Source of the DNA: Bacillota bacterium
GTDB lineage: Bacteria > Bacillota > Clostridia > Peptostreptococcales > Anaerovoracaceae
Reading direction: 5' to 3'
Assembly (NCBI GenBank): GCA_023415235.1
Contig: JAEZLP010000064.1
Location: 9,659-73,658 of the forward strand
Length of the DNA stretch: 64,000 nucleotides
Positions 17,701 through 24,496 of the stretch are shown piece after piece. A model generated the notes under the pieces. That model saw nothing but the letters and a program-made list of their open reading frames with translations. It did not search any database and had not been told where the DNA came from. Each line of letters begins with the position of its first letter. Within the stretch, counting starts at the first letter, position 1. Both the position numbers and the translations under genes were made by a program.

Positions 17701-18873
17701 ATGGCAAACTTATTCTTTATTCCTCAGTACATCATCACAGGCGAAAACGCACTGAAAATGAGTATGGAGTACTTGAAGACGTTCGGAAAAAAGGCTCTGA
17801 TCGTAACAGACGATGTTATGGTTAAATTAAATAACGTTAAAAAATTGACAGACGAGCTTGATCAGATTCAAGTTTCATACATCATATATTCTGGCATCAA
17901 CTGTGAGCCCACTCATACCATGATTGATGAGGGTGTTGAAATCTACAAAAGGGAAGGCTGCGACTTCCTGATCGGAATCGGCGGAGGCAGCCCTCTGGAT
18001 GCGATGAAGGCCATCGGAGCTGTTGTAACCAATGGCGGAAGCATCACAGAATACATGGGCAAGAAGATCGAACATGAGCTTCCCCCGACATGCGTAATTC
18101 CCACAACTGCGGGAACCGGTTCCGAAGCCACAAAGGTTTCCATCATCACCAATACGGATACCGGAGTAAAAATGCTGCTTTCCGATCCGAAGCTCATGGC
18201 GCATGTTGCAGTTGTCGACCCGATTTTCACTCTGACCGTACCGCCGGGAGTAACCGCTGCGACTGGTGTTGACGCGCTGACTCATGCGATCGAAGCATAC
18301 ACTTCCCTGAAAGCATTTTCCATGAGTGATATTTATGCGTTATCGGCAGTCAAGAGAATCTTTGATAATATTTATGAAGTATATACCAACGGATCCAATA
18401 TGGAAGCGAGAAGAGAGATGGCAATCGCAGCTTTGGAAGCCGGTATCGCATTCAGCAATGCATCCGTAACCATCGTTCACGGAATGAGCCGTCCAATCGG
18501 CGCGCTGTTCCATGTACCACATGGTCTGTCCAATGCCATGCTGCTGAACGTATGTCTTGATTATCTGCAGCCGGGCGCTGTAGCCAGACTGAACCAGCTT
18601 GCCAAGACCATCGGTGTTTACCGCCAGGGAATGACTCCTGATGAAGGTGCTCATGCGTTCGTTGTGGCAACCAAAGCGCTGCTGAGAACCCTGAACATCA
18701 AAACTCCGGAAGAATTCGGCATCGACAAGGAAGAATTCTTCAGACAGATTCCCAAAATGGCAGAAGATGCACTGGCTAGCGGAAGCCCTGGGAATACCAG
18801 ACGTACGCCTAACAAGGACGACATCATGGAACTGTATAAAAAGCTTTGGGAAAAAGACGAATGTAATTGCTAG
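17701..18873 (+). CDS. Iron-containing alcohol dehydrogenase
   Basis: A 390-residue group III alcohol dehydrogenase. The NAD-binding half contains IGIGGGSPLDAMKA and TTAGTGSEAT. The metal site shows the family Asp and three His residues (VDALTHAIEAY, and the FHVPHG pair). It interconverts an aldehyde or ketone with an alcohol using NAD(P)H. The substrate is uncertain; butanol/ethanol formation or a second hydroxybutyrate dehydrogenase fit the context. The ATG at 17701 has GGGAGGT seven bases upstream, and the promoter at 17630-17658 rules out a longer N-terminus. The C-terminus ends in CNC. It is not closely similar to AbfH at 25888. Confidence 0.9.
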   Translation: MANLFFIPQYIITGENALKMSMEYLKTFGKKALIVTDDVMVKLNNVKKLTDELDQIQVSYIIYSGINCEPTHTMIDEGVEIYKREGCDFLIGIGGGSPLDAMKAIGAVVTNGGSITEYMGKKIEHELPPTCVIPTTAGTGSEATKVSIITNTDTGVKMLLSDPKLMAHVAVVDPIFTLTVPPGVTAATGVDALTHAIEAYTSLKAFSMSDIYALSAVKRIFDNIYEVYTNGSNMEARREMAIAALEAGIAFSNASVTIVHGMSRPIGALFHVPHGLSNAMLLNVCLDYLQPGAVARLNQLAKTIGVYRQGMTPDEGAHAFVVATKALLRTLNIKTPEEFGIDKEEFFRQIPKMAEDALASGSPGNTRRTPNKDDIMELYKKLWEKDECNC

Positions 18874-18898
18874 TTCCATATGCAAAAATTCATATAAC

Positions 18899-18940
18899 AA
18901 CATAAAAAGAGGCGTAATGCCTCTTTTTATGTTGGGTTTT
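18899..18940. terminator. Terminator between convergent adh and thiT
   Basis: AACATAAAAAGAGGC and GCCTCTTTTTATGTT form a 15-bp perfect stem with a five-base loop (18899-18933), followed by a T-rich run on the plus strand. Confidence 0.88.
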
Positions 18941-18981
18941 TGCGTTCTTACTTTTGATTTTCAACAACTCATTTATATTGT

Positions 18982-19644
18982 CTAATCATTCATTTTTTTA
19001 ATGGACGGATTTGCCTGCGCCTTCAATTGGTCAATCGCCTTTCGGACAGCAGGGATCAGGAGAACTGCCACCGTGACCGCACCTTCTGCGCCCAGATAGG
19101 TGATATTGTAGTAGATTGACCAGGTAAAGGCGTTAAAGCCTTCGGGCGCATACTGACCGAAGAAAATGATTCCGGACAGAACCGAACAGAGATACCTGCA
19201 AAACAGGCCGACGCCGTATCCGGAAACGAGGCCCAGCTTTCTGGAACGCATGAGACCTGCGAAGGCAAGCGCGCCGAAAGCAAGGGGGTAATCGAGCAGC
19301 ATCTGAATCGGATGAATGACGTAAGGATTGAAAATCAGGTCTATAAGGCCTACGCACATACCTGCCATCATTCCTCTGCGGACGCCGTAAATGTAGGCGC
19401 AAACCACAACCGGCAACATGCTGAAGGCAGTGACGGAACCGCCTTGGGGCATTCTGAACAGGATGATCTGATTGAGCGCAATGGACATCGCCACCAGGAC
19501 AGCAGAGGTTACCATAGCCCGGGTATCCGTCTTCTTTCCCCGCCCGGAAAGGAGAATTCCGAGAAACAACAGGACAATCAGAATCAGGGCGGAAAGCTGC
19601 CCTGCCGTAGATTCAAAAAAAGCTTGTAATTTTTCACTGGACAT
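18982..19644 (-). CDS. thiT: Thiamine ECF-transporter S component ThiT (YuaJ)
   Basis: A 220-residue membrane protein with about six helices. GGSVTAFSMLPVVV and HPIQMLLDYPLAFGALAF match ThiT, the substrate-binding S component that delivers thiamine to a shared ECF energising module. An extra N-terminal hydrophobic helix of about 30 residues precedes the core. The ECF A1/A2/T genes are not in this window. Start ATG 19644 has AGGAGG seven bases upstream. The TPP riboswitch at 19750-19820 and an anti-ribosome-site sequence in the leader show it is switched off by thiamine pyrophosphate. Confidence 0.92.
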   Translation of the reverse strand: MSSEKLQAFFESTAGQLSALILIVLLFLGILLSGRGKKTDTRAMVTSAVLVAMSIALNQIILFRMPQGGSVTAFSMLPVVVCAYIYGVRRGMMAGMCVGLIDLIFNPYVIHPIQMLLDYPLAFGALAFAGLMRSRKLGLVSGYGVGLFCRYLCSVLSGIIFFGQYAPEGFNAFTWSIYYNITYLGAEGAVTVAVLLIPAVRKAIDQLKAQANPSIKKMND

Positions 19645-19651
19645 AAAAAAA

Positions 19652-19690
19652 CCTCCTTATGAAACACAATTCTGTGTCTTTTGCAGGAGG
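19652..19690 (-). promoter_or_regulatory. Predicted ribosome-site-sequestering hairpin of the thiT leader
   Basis: On the minus strand CCTCCT (19690-19685) is complementary to the thiT ribosome site AGGAGG (19657-19652). Between them ACACA-GAAT-TGTGT (19677-19664) forms its own hairpin, which would bring the two together. This is the expected expression platform for translational control by the TPP aptamer just upstream. Confidence 0.6.
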
Positions 19691-19749
19691 GGATTGATTG
19701 ACATGAATTCCATACACATAAGAAATGCGTATGTCAGTCCGTCAAAAAT

Positions 19750-19820
19750 GCTTCCCTACGCCGGTATTGCCCGGATCAGGTAATGAGGGTCGAAAAACTC
19801 TCAGCAATAAGCTCCCCTAG
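19750..19820 (-). ncRNA. TPP riboswitch (THI element)
   Basis: Read on the minus strand, the conserved TPP aptamer blocks appear in order: GGGGAGC, GCTGAGA, GACCCT, ACCTGATC and GCGTAGGGAAG. It lies in the leader of thiT. Binding of thiamine pyrophosphate normally turns expression off. A promoter-like TTGACA (19874-19869) with TAAAAT (19850-19845, 18-base spacer) lies just upstream on the same strand. A short hairpin CATACGCAT/ATGTGTATG follows the aptamer. Confidence 0.96.
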
Positions 19821-19919
19821 CAAAATGATCTATAAATTTGATTTATTTTAAACCTCGTATCTTGACTTTGTCAATCGTTATTTTATAGTTATTTTTGAGA
19901 AAAAATATCGCAATAAATC

Positions 19920-20588
19920 TCAGTCCTGAGACAAAACGATGAGAAGTTTGCCGGAGGTGTGACGGACTTCTGCAACTTCATCATAAAATTCATTGCTCAC
20001 CCCCAGAGGAAAACTGTTGGTGAGAAGATGATTTTCCAGGGGATACTTTACCCCCTTGATCGTAACCCCGCCACAGGACTCTCCATAAGAAAACAGGGAG
20101 ATGTAATGACCTTGCAGCTTTTTTATTACGATACTGCCGGGATTTCTTAATGTCGCGCGATTTTTCCCGTCGAGGATCCAGACCGATTTGTCATGATCCA
20201 GAGCAAAGGAAAGTGTTTGCAGATTGGCTATGGTATGGTCCAACCTTCCTCCCAGACCTCCGAGGATGTAAAAATCGTCAAAGCCCTTTTCCATGCCGTA
20301 TTTCAGACAAATCATCGTGTCGGTGTCATCCTTTTCCGCCGCCACCCGTACAACGCTGCCGCCTGCACCGACGTTGAAATCCGACAGTTCTCCTTGAACC
20401 GAGTCGAAGTCGATGGAATCGAAATCGCCGATCACCATATCCGGCCGGATTCCTTCCAGCCTGGCAAGAGCATAGCCTCCGTCCGCGCAGATGATAAAAT
20501 CCTCCTTGCAGAAGGGGAAAGTTTCACTGAGCGGGACGGACTCTGTATGATAACTCGTGATTATGACACAGCGTTTCAGCGGAATCAC
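19920..20588 (-). CDS. thiN: Thiamine pyrophosphokinase
   Basis: About 222 residues, as expected for TPK (near 210-215). Family motifs are FIICADGGYALARLEGIRPDMVIGDFDS (shared catalytic and substrate region), EKDDTDTMICLKYGM and ILGGLGGRLDHTIANL. It phosphorylates thiamine to TPP with ATP in the cytoplasm, so it completes salvage of the thiamine imported by ThiT. The open frame runs back into metY. Two starts are likely: GTG at 20588, or CTG at 20579, which has the better-placed GAGGTGA eight bases upstream. GTG is annotated as the conventional choice. It lies 13 bases after the metY stop and is probably co-transcribed. Confidence 0.88.
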   Translation of the reverse strand: MIPLKRCVIITSYHTESVPLSETFPFCKEDFIICADGGYALARLEGIRPDMVIGDFDSIDFDSVQGELSDFNVGAGGSVVRVAAEKDDTDTMICLKYGMEKGFDDFYILGGLGGRLDHTIANLQTLSFALDHDKSVWILDGKNRATLRNPGSIVIKKLQGHYISLFSYGESCGGVTIKGVKYPLENHLLTNSFPLGVSNEFYDEVAEVRHTSGKLLIVLSQD

Positions 20589-20601
20589 CTCATTCAACGG
20601 A

Positions 20602-21885
20602 TTAAGCCCGGGCAACTGCGCGCAAGGCCTTATCAAAGTCGGCAATGATGTCTTCGATGTCTTCAATCCCAACGGATACACGGATCATTTCGGGAAGGAT
20701 GCCTCCTTCGACCTGCTGCTGCGGGGATAGCTGCCGGTGTGTTGTGCTGGCCGGATGAAGGAAACTGGTACGCAGATCGCCCAGATGCACTACCAGATGA
20801 ACCAGGTCGAGATGCTTGATCAGTTCCTTGCCTGCTTCTGCGCCGCCTTTGATTCCGAAGGTCAGGATACCGCTGGCGCCCTTGGGCATATACCTACGGC
20901 ACAATTCGTTATAGGGATCGCTCTTCAGTCCGGGATATTTCACCCACTCGACACAGGGATGGGATGACAGGAATTCAGCCAGCTTCAGGGCATTTTCACT
21001 ATGTCTCTCCATTCTCAAATGCAGCGTTTCAAGGCCGAGATGAAACATAAAAGAATTGAAGGGACTGGGCGTACAGCCATAGTCTCTCAATAGCTGGACT
21101 CTCGCTTTGACGATGTACGCGGCAGGACCGAATGTTTCAACGTACTTCAGGCCGTGATAGCTCGGATCGGGCTCAACAAGACCGAGGAATTTTCCATTGT
21201 CCCAGTTGAAGCTGCCGCCGTCGATCAGGATTCCGCCGACGCTTGTCGCGTGACCGTCGGTATATTTAGTGGAAGAGTGTATGACGATATCCGCACCGTG
21301 CTCAAAAGGCCTGCAAAGGTATGGAGTGGCAAGAGTATTGTCCACAATGAACGGCACGTCCAGTTTTTTTGCAATGGAAGAAAACTTTTCAAAGTCGAGA
21401 ATACTCATTCCAGGATTCGCGATGGTTTCGCCGAATACAGCCTTTGTATTCGGTCTGGCGCAAGCCAGAATCGTCTCCTCGTCTGCCTGGGGATCTACAA
21501 AGGTAAATTCGATTCCCAGCTTACGCAGGGAAACATCAAAAAGATTAAAGGTTCCACCGTAGATGCTGGAGGAGGAAATCACATGATCTCCTGCATTGCA
21601 GATGTTGATAATAGCGAACAGACTGGCGCTTTGACCGGATGACAGAGCCAAGGCTCCCACTCCGCCCTCCAAGAGGTTGATTTTTCCTTCAAAGGCGTCT
21701 GACGTTGGATTTCCAATCCTTGTATAAAAGGAACCTCCCGCCTTCAAATCAAATAAATCCGCAACATAATCGGAATCATCATAAGAGAAGGTTGTACTCT
21801 GGACAATCGGAAGCACTCTTGGCTCCCCCGGTTTAGGCTGGTATGTTCCCTGAACACAGTTGGTATTGAAATGATATTTTGTCAA
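20602..21885 (-). CDS. metY: O-acetylhomoserine sulfhydrylase (aminocarboxypropyltransferase)
   Basis: A 427-residue Cys/Met-metabolism PLP enzyme. The PLP lysine lies in IHSSTKYTDGH, substrate and cofactor motifs include YTRIGNPTSDAFE and LSSGQSAS, and VSVGIEDIEDIIADF closes the fold. The length (about 425-430) separates MetY from the shorter cystathionine enzymes. It makes homocysteine from O-acetylhomoserine and sulfide. The start codon is TTG (21885) with GGAGG seven bases upstream; there is no nearby ATG. The leader of about 210 bases contains an unexplained GC-rich structured element (21965-22080). Thiamine pyrophosphokinase follows 13 bases downstream. Confidence 0.93.
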   Translation of the reverse strand: MTKYHFNTNCVQGTYQPKPGEPRVLPIVQSTTFSYDDSDYVADLFDLKAGGSFYTRIGNPTSDAFEGKINLLEGGVGALALSSGQSASLFAIINICNAGDHVISSSSIYGGTFNLFDVSLRKLGIEFTFVDPQADEETILACARPNTKAVFGETIANPGMSILDFEKFSSIAKKLDVPFIVDNTLATPYLCRPFEHGADIVIHSSTKYTDGHATSVGGILIDGGSFNWDNGKFLGLVEPDPSYHGLKYVETFGPAAYIVKARVQLLRDYGCTPSPFNSFMFHLGLETLHLRMERHSENALKLAEFLSSHPCVEWVKYPGLKSDPYNELCRRYMPKGASGILTFGIKGGAEAGKELIKHLDLVHLVVHLGDLRTSFLHPASTTHRQLSPQQQVEGGILPEMIRVSVGIEDIEDIIADFDKALRAVARA

Positions 21886-21964
21886 TTTTATGACCTCCTT
21901 AATGCAATCTATTTACAGCAAGTCGAAGCATCGGAAATTTATTGAAAATTCTATCATGCAAGAA

Positions 21965-22080
21965 ACTTACCCCACGGTCCGTGAGGATACCCGTCCGGCG
22001 TCGCCGGAGCCTCACAGGAACGTTGAATTTATAAGGGGGAAGCGGCGAAGCACGATGAATGAAGCCATCGCTGCGGCTAT
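21965..22080 (-). ncRNA. Structured GC-rich leader RNA of metY, class unknown
   Basis: In minus-strand RNA, CTTCCCC pairs with GGGGTAAG; inside it ACGTTCC pairs with GGACCGT, GTGAGG with CCTCAC, and TCCGGC-GAC-GCCGGA caps the rod. A one-sided internal loop of about 12 bases lies near the outer stem. A second hairpin (AGCGATG/CATCGTGCT) lies at its 5' side. S-box, T-box, cobalamin and THF landmarks are absent. An extended -10 (TGATATAAT, TATAAT at 22109-22104) lies upstream on the same strand, so the element should be transcribed as the metY leader. It may be a regulatory RNA, a repeat, or an attenuator. Confidence 0.5.
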
Positions 22081-22178
22081 GCCGATTCTCAATATTAGCG
22101 TCAATTATATCATAATTCTCTCAAAAACAACATTAAATTTCTAAAAATTCCGTGTATTGAAAACGGCCATTTTTACAC

Positions 22179-22207
22179 TTGTCAATGGACATTTCTGTGA
22201 TTATACT
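22179..22207 (+). promoter_or_regulatory. Sigma-A promoter for nifU-like gene
   Basis: TTGTCA (22179-22184), 17 bases, TATACT (22202-22207); transcription from about 22214. It overlaps an in-frame open extension beginning at 22157 and so supports the TTG start at 22244. Confidence 0.6.
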
Positions 22208-22243
22208 GAAACTAGGATAACCTTATCAGAAAGGTGTGATCAT

Positions 22244-22525
22244 TTGGAAGACAAAATAAAGAAGGTACTTGCTGAGAAAGTGGACCCGCTATTGTCAGCC
22301 CATTTCGGGGGAGTCATACTGACCGCCTTCGAAAACGGCATTGCCTATGTAAAGCTTACAGGATCCTGCAGCACCTGTCCCTCCGCGCAATACACCATAG
22401 AGGATGTGGTAAAAAACATCGTCCTGGAAGAGATCCCGGAGGTGAAGGACGTTGTGCTTGACACTTCCGTCAGCGAAGATCTTCTTGATATGGCAAGAAA
22501 GATCTTAAACAGGGAAAAGAAGTAG
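22244..22525 (+). CDS. NifU-like (C-terminal domain) iron-sulfur scaffold protein
   Basis: The 93-residue product is a stand-alone NifU C-terminal domain (Nfu type). The CxxC of GSCSTCPSA is the metal-binding motif, followed by the usual helix and IPEVKDVVLD strand. Nfu proteins assemble or carry [4Fe-4S] clusters. The next gene, abfD, encodes an oxygen-sensitive [4Fe-4S] enzyme, so a role in loading its cluster is plausible but inferred. The start is TTG at 22244, preceded by AAAGGTGTGA. Confidence 0.85.
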   Translation: MEDKIKKVLAEKVDPLLSAHFGGVILTAFENGIAYVKLTGSCSTCPSAQYTIEDVVKNIVLEEIPEVKDVVLDTSVSEDLLDMARKILNREKK

Positions 22526-22530
22526 TGTTT

Positions 22531-22547
22531 TGGCACAAATATTGCTT
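22531..22547 (+). promoter_or_regulatory. Sigma-54 (RpoN) -24/-12 promoter upstream of abfD
   Basis: TGGCAC (22531-22536), five bases, TTGCTT (22542-22547) matches the sigma-54 consensus TGGCAC-N5-TTGCW at every fixed position, with the invariant GG and GC correctly spaced. Transcription would begin near 22557, about 96 bases before abfD. Such promoters need an AAA+ activator bound upstream; that site would fall within the nifU-like gene. No activator gene is present in the window. Confidence 0.75.
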
Positions 22548-22652
22548 ATTTAATTAGTTAGGTTCTAATTGACGAAATGACGCGGCAGGCAATAGGGCAG
22601 ACCGACGTTATGGAGTCTTGAATAATATTTTCATGTAAGGAGTGGTTGTATT

Positions 22653-24131
22653 ATGGCATTAATGACTGGAGCTCAATATATCGAGAGCTTAAGAAAACTT
22701 AACACAAAAGTGTACTTGTTTGGAGAAGAAGTGAAAAACTGGGTTGACCATCCGATGATCAGACCTTCTATCGATTGTCTGGCGATGACCTATGAATTGG
22801 CGCACGATCCCCAGTACGCTGATCTGATGACTGCAAAATCCAATCTTACAGGCAAGACTGTAAATAGATTTTCACATCTGCATCAGAGCACGGATGACCT
22901 GATCAAAAAGGTTAAAATGCAAAGACTTCTCGGGCAGAAGACCGCTTCCTGCTTCCAGAGATGCGTAGGTATGGATGCGTTCAATGCAGTATTCTCCACT
23001 ACCTTTGAAATTGATAAAAAGTACGGAACACAGTATCACGAAAGATTCAAAAAGTATCTTGAGTACATACAGGAGAACGACCTGACCGTAGACGGCGCAA
23101 TGACCGACCCGAAGGGGGACAGAGGATTGTCGCCAAGCCAGCAGAGAGATCCTGATATGTTCCTTCGTATCGTTGAAAAGAGAGCGGACGGTATCGTTGT
23201 TCGCGGAGCAAAATGTCATCAGACCGGTTCCATCAACTCCCACGAACACCTGATCATGCCTACCATCGCCATGACAGAAGCGGACAAATCCTATGCCGTA
23301 TCCTTCGCAATCCAGTCGGACGTTCCCGGAATCTTCATGGTTTACGGAAGACAGTCCTGCGATACCAGAAAGCTGGAAGAAAACGCCGATATCGATCTTG
23401 GAAACAAGAAGTTCGGCGGTCAGGAAGCGTTGGTTGTATTTGACGATGTATTTATTCCGAACGAAAGAGTATTCCTCTGCGAAGAATATGATTTTGCCGG
23501 AATGATGGTAGAACGGTTCGCCGGCTATCACAGACAGTCCTACGGTGGATGCAAAGTCGGCGTAGGCGACGTCATCATCGGAGCAGCCGCTCTTGCAGCC
23601 GACTATAATGGCGCGCATAAGGCTTCCCATATCAAGGATAAGCTCATTGAGATGACTCATCTGAATGAAACATTATATTGCTGCGGTATCGCATGTTCCG
23701 CAGAAGGTTATCCGACTGCTGCCGGAAACTATCAGATCGACCTGCTGCTGGCAAACGTATGTAAGCAGAACGTTACCAGATTCCCGTACGAAATCGTAAG
23801 ACTTGCAGAAGATATCGCAGGCGGACTGATGGTAACCATGCCTTCGCAGAAGGATTTCGAATCTGACCTGAAGGTTGGTCAGACAGGAAAGACCATCGGT
23901 GAATGGTGCAACAAGCTTTATGCCGCTGCTCCTGGAGTATCCACCGAAAACAGAATGAGAATCTTAAGATTCCTTGAAAACATTTGCCTTGGATCCTCCG
24001 CAGTAGGCTACAGAACGGAATCCCTGCACGGCGCAGGATCTCCGCAGGCTCAGAGAATCATGATTGCCCGTCAGGGAAATATCGAGCGGAAGAAAGAGCT
24101 TGCCAAAGCCATCGCAGGCATCAAGGAATAA
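22653..24131 (+). CDS. abfD: 4-Hydroxybutyryl-CoA dehydratase / vinylacetyl-CoA delta-isomerase
   Basis: The 492-residue protein is very similar to AbfD of Clostridium aminobutyricum. The [4Fe-4S] ligands are visible: Cys100 and Cys104 (SCFQRC), and the His and Cys in FAGYHRQSYGGCK, equivalent to the known Cys99, Cys103, His292 and Cys299. The FAD-binding acyl-CoA-dehydrogenase-like core surrounds them. It dehydrates 4-hydroxybutyryl-CoA to crotonyl-CoA by a ketyl-radical mechanism, the key step of GABA fermentation. GGAG precedes the ATG. It is probably expressed from the sigma-54 promoter at 22531-22547 together with the three genes downstream. Confidence 0.96.
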   Translation: MALMTGAQYIESLRKLNTKVYLFGEEVKNWVDHPMIRPSIDCLAMTYELAHDPQYADLMTAKSNLTGKTVNRFSHLHQSTDDLIKKVKMQRLLGQKTASCFQRCVGMDAFNAVFSTTFEIDKKYGTQYHERFKKYLEYIQENDLTVDGAMTDPKGDRGLSPSQQRDPDMFLRIVEKRADGIVVRGAKCHQTGSINSHEHLIMPTIAMTEADKSYAVSFAIQSDVPGIFMVYGRQSCDTRKLEENADIDLGNKKFGGQEALVVFDDVFIPNERVFLCEEYDFAGMMVERFAGYHRQSYGGCKVGVGDVIIGAAALAADYNGAHKASHIKDKLIEMTHLNETLYCCGIACSAEGYPTAAGNYQIDLLLANVCKQNVTRFPYEIVRLAEDIAGGLMVTMPSQKDFESDLKVGQTGKTIGEWCNKLYAAAPGVSTENRMRILRFLENICLGSSAVGYRTESLHGAGSPQAQRIMIARQGNIERKKELAKAIAGIKE

Positions 24132-24169
24132 TCCAATCGGCTTAACCGGCTGATCAAAAGAATAACAGA

Positions 24170-24198
24170 AGAACCGTCGGACCAATTCCGGCGGTTCT
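24170..24198 (+). other. Intercistronic hairpin between abfD and the small Cys-rich gene
   Basis: AGAACCGTCGGA (24170-24181) pairs with TCCGGCGGTTCT (24187-24198) over 12 bp with one G-U pair. No T-tract follows, so it more likely limits read-through or protects the abfD mRNA end than terminates fully. Confidence 0.55.
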
Positions 24199-24223
24199 AT
24201 GATATAAGAATGGAGAGCGACCA

Positions 24224-24493
24224 ATGCTGGTAGGAGTAAAATTTTGCGGAGGCTGCAATCCCAGATACGACAGGGGAAAGGCCTATGAGACTGTCAAGCG
24301 TCAGCTGGACGGATCAGCCGAATTAGTCATAGCGGAAGAAGGCCGGGAATACGACGCCTTATTGGTGATCGGGGGCTGTACGAACTGCTGCGCCTCCCAC
24401 ACTCAATACAAGACGAACGGCGATACGATAAAAATGTGGGATGAAGCCCACATTGAGGAAACGATTCAAAAATTAAGAAAACAGGAGGAATGA
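24224..24493 (+). CDS. Small cysteine-rich protein of the 4-hydroxybutyrate operon, function unknown
   Basis: An 89-residue soluble protein with two cysteine clusters, FCGGCNPRYDRG near the N-terminus and GGCTNCCASH near residues 50-60. The six Cys and the nearby His could bind a metal or iron-sulfur cluster. I do not recognise a characterised family. It lies between abfD and abfT with the stop three bases before the abfT start, so it is translated with them. A role in maturing or protecting AbfD, or in electron transfer, is a guess from position only. GGAGAG precedes the ATG. Confidence 0.7.
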   Translation: MLVGVKFCGGCNPRYDRGKAYETVKRQLDGSAELVIAEEGREYDALLVIGGCTNCCASHTQYKTNGDTIKMWDEAHIEETIQKLRKQEE

Positions 24494-24496
24494 CAC

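Noticed and set aside
21886..22103. S-box (SAM-I) or T-box leader for metY
   Set aside because: The AGGGA/GATGAAACC/GCAACC S-box blocks and the T-box GGTGGNACCGCG block are not present on the minus strand, although location and length would fit.
22157..22243. N-terminal extension of the NifU-like protein
   Set aside because: The stretch contains the TTGTCA/TATACT promoter and has no family similarity; the TTG at 22244 fits the domain start.
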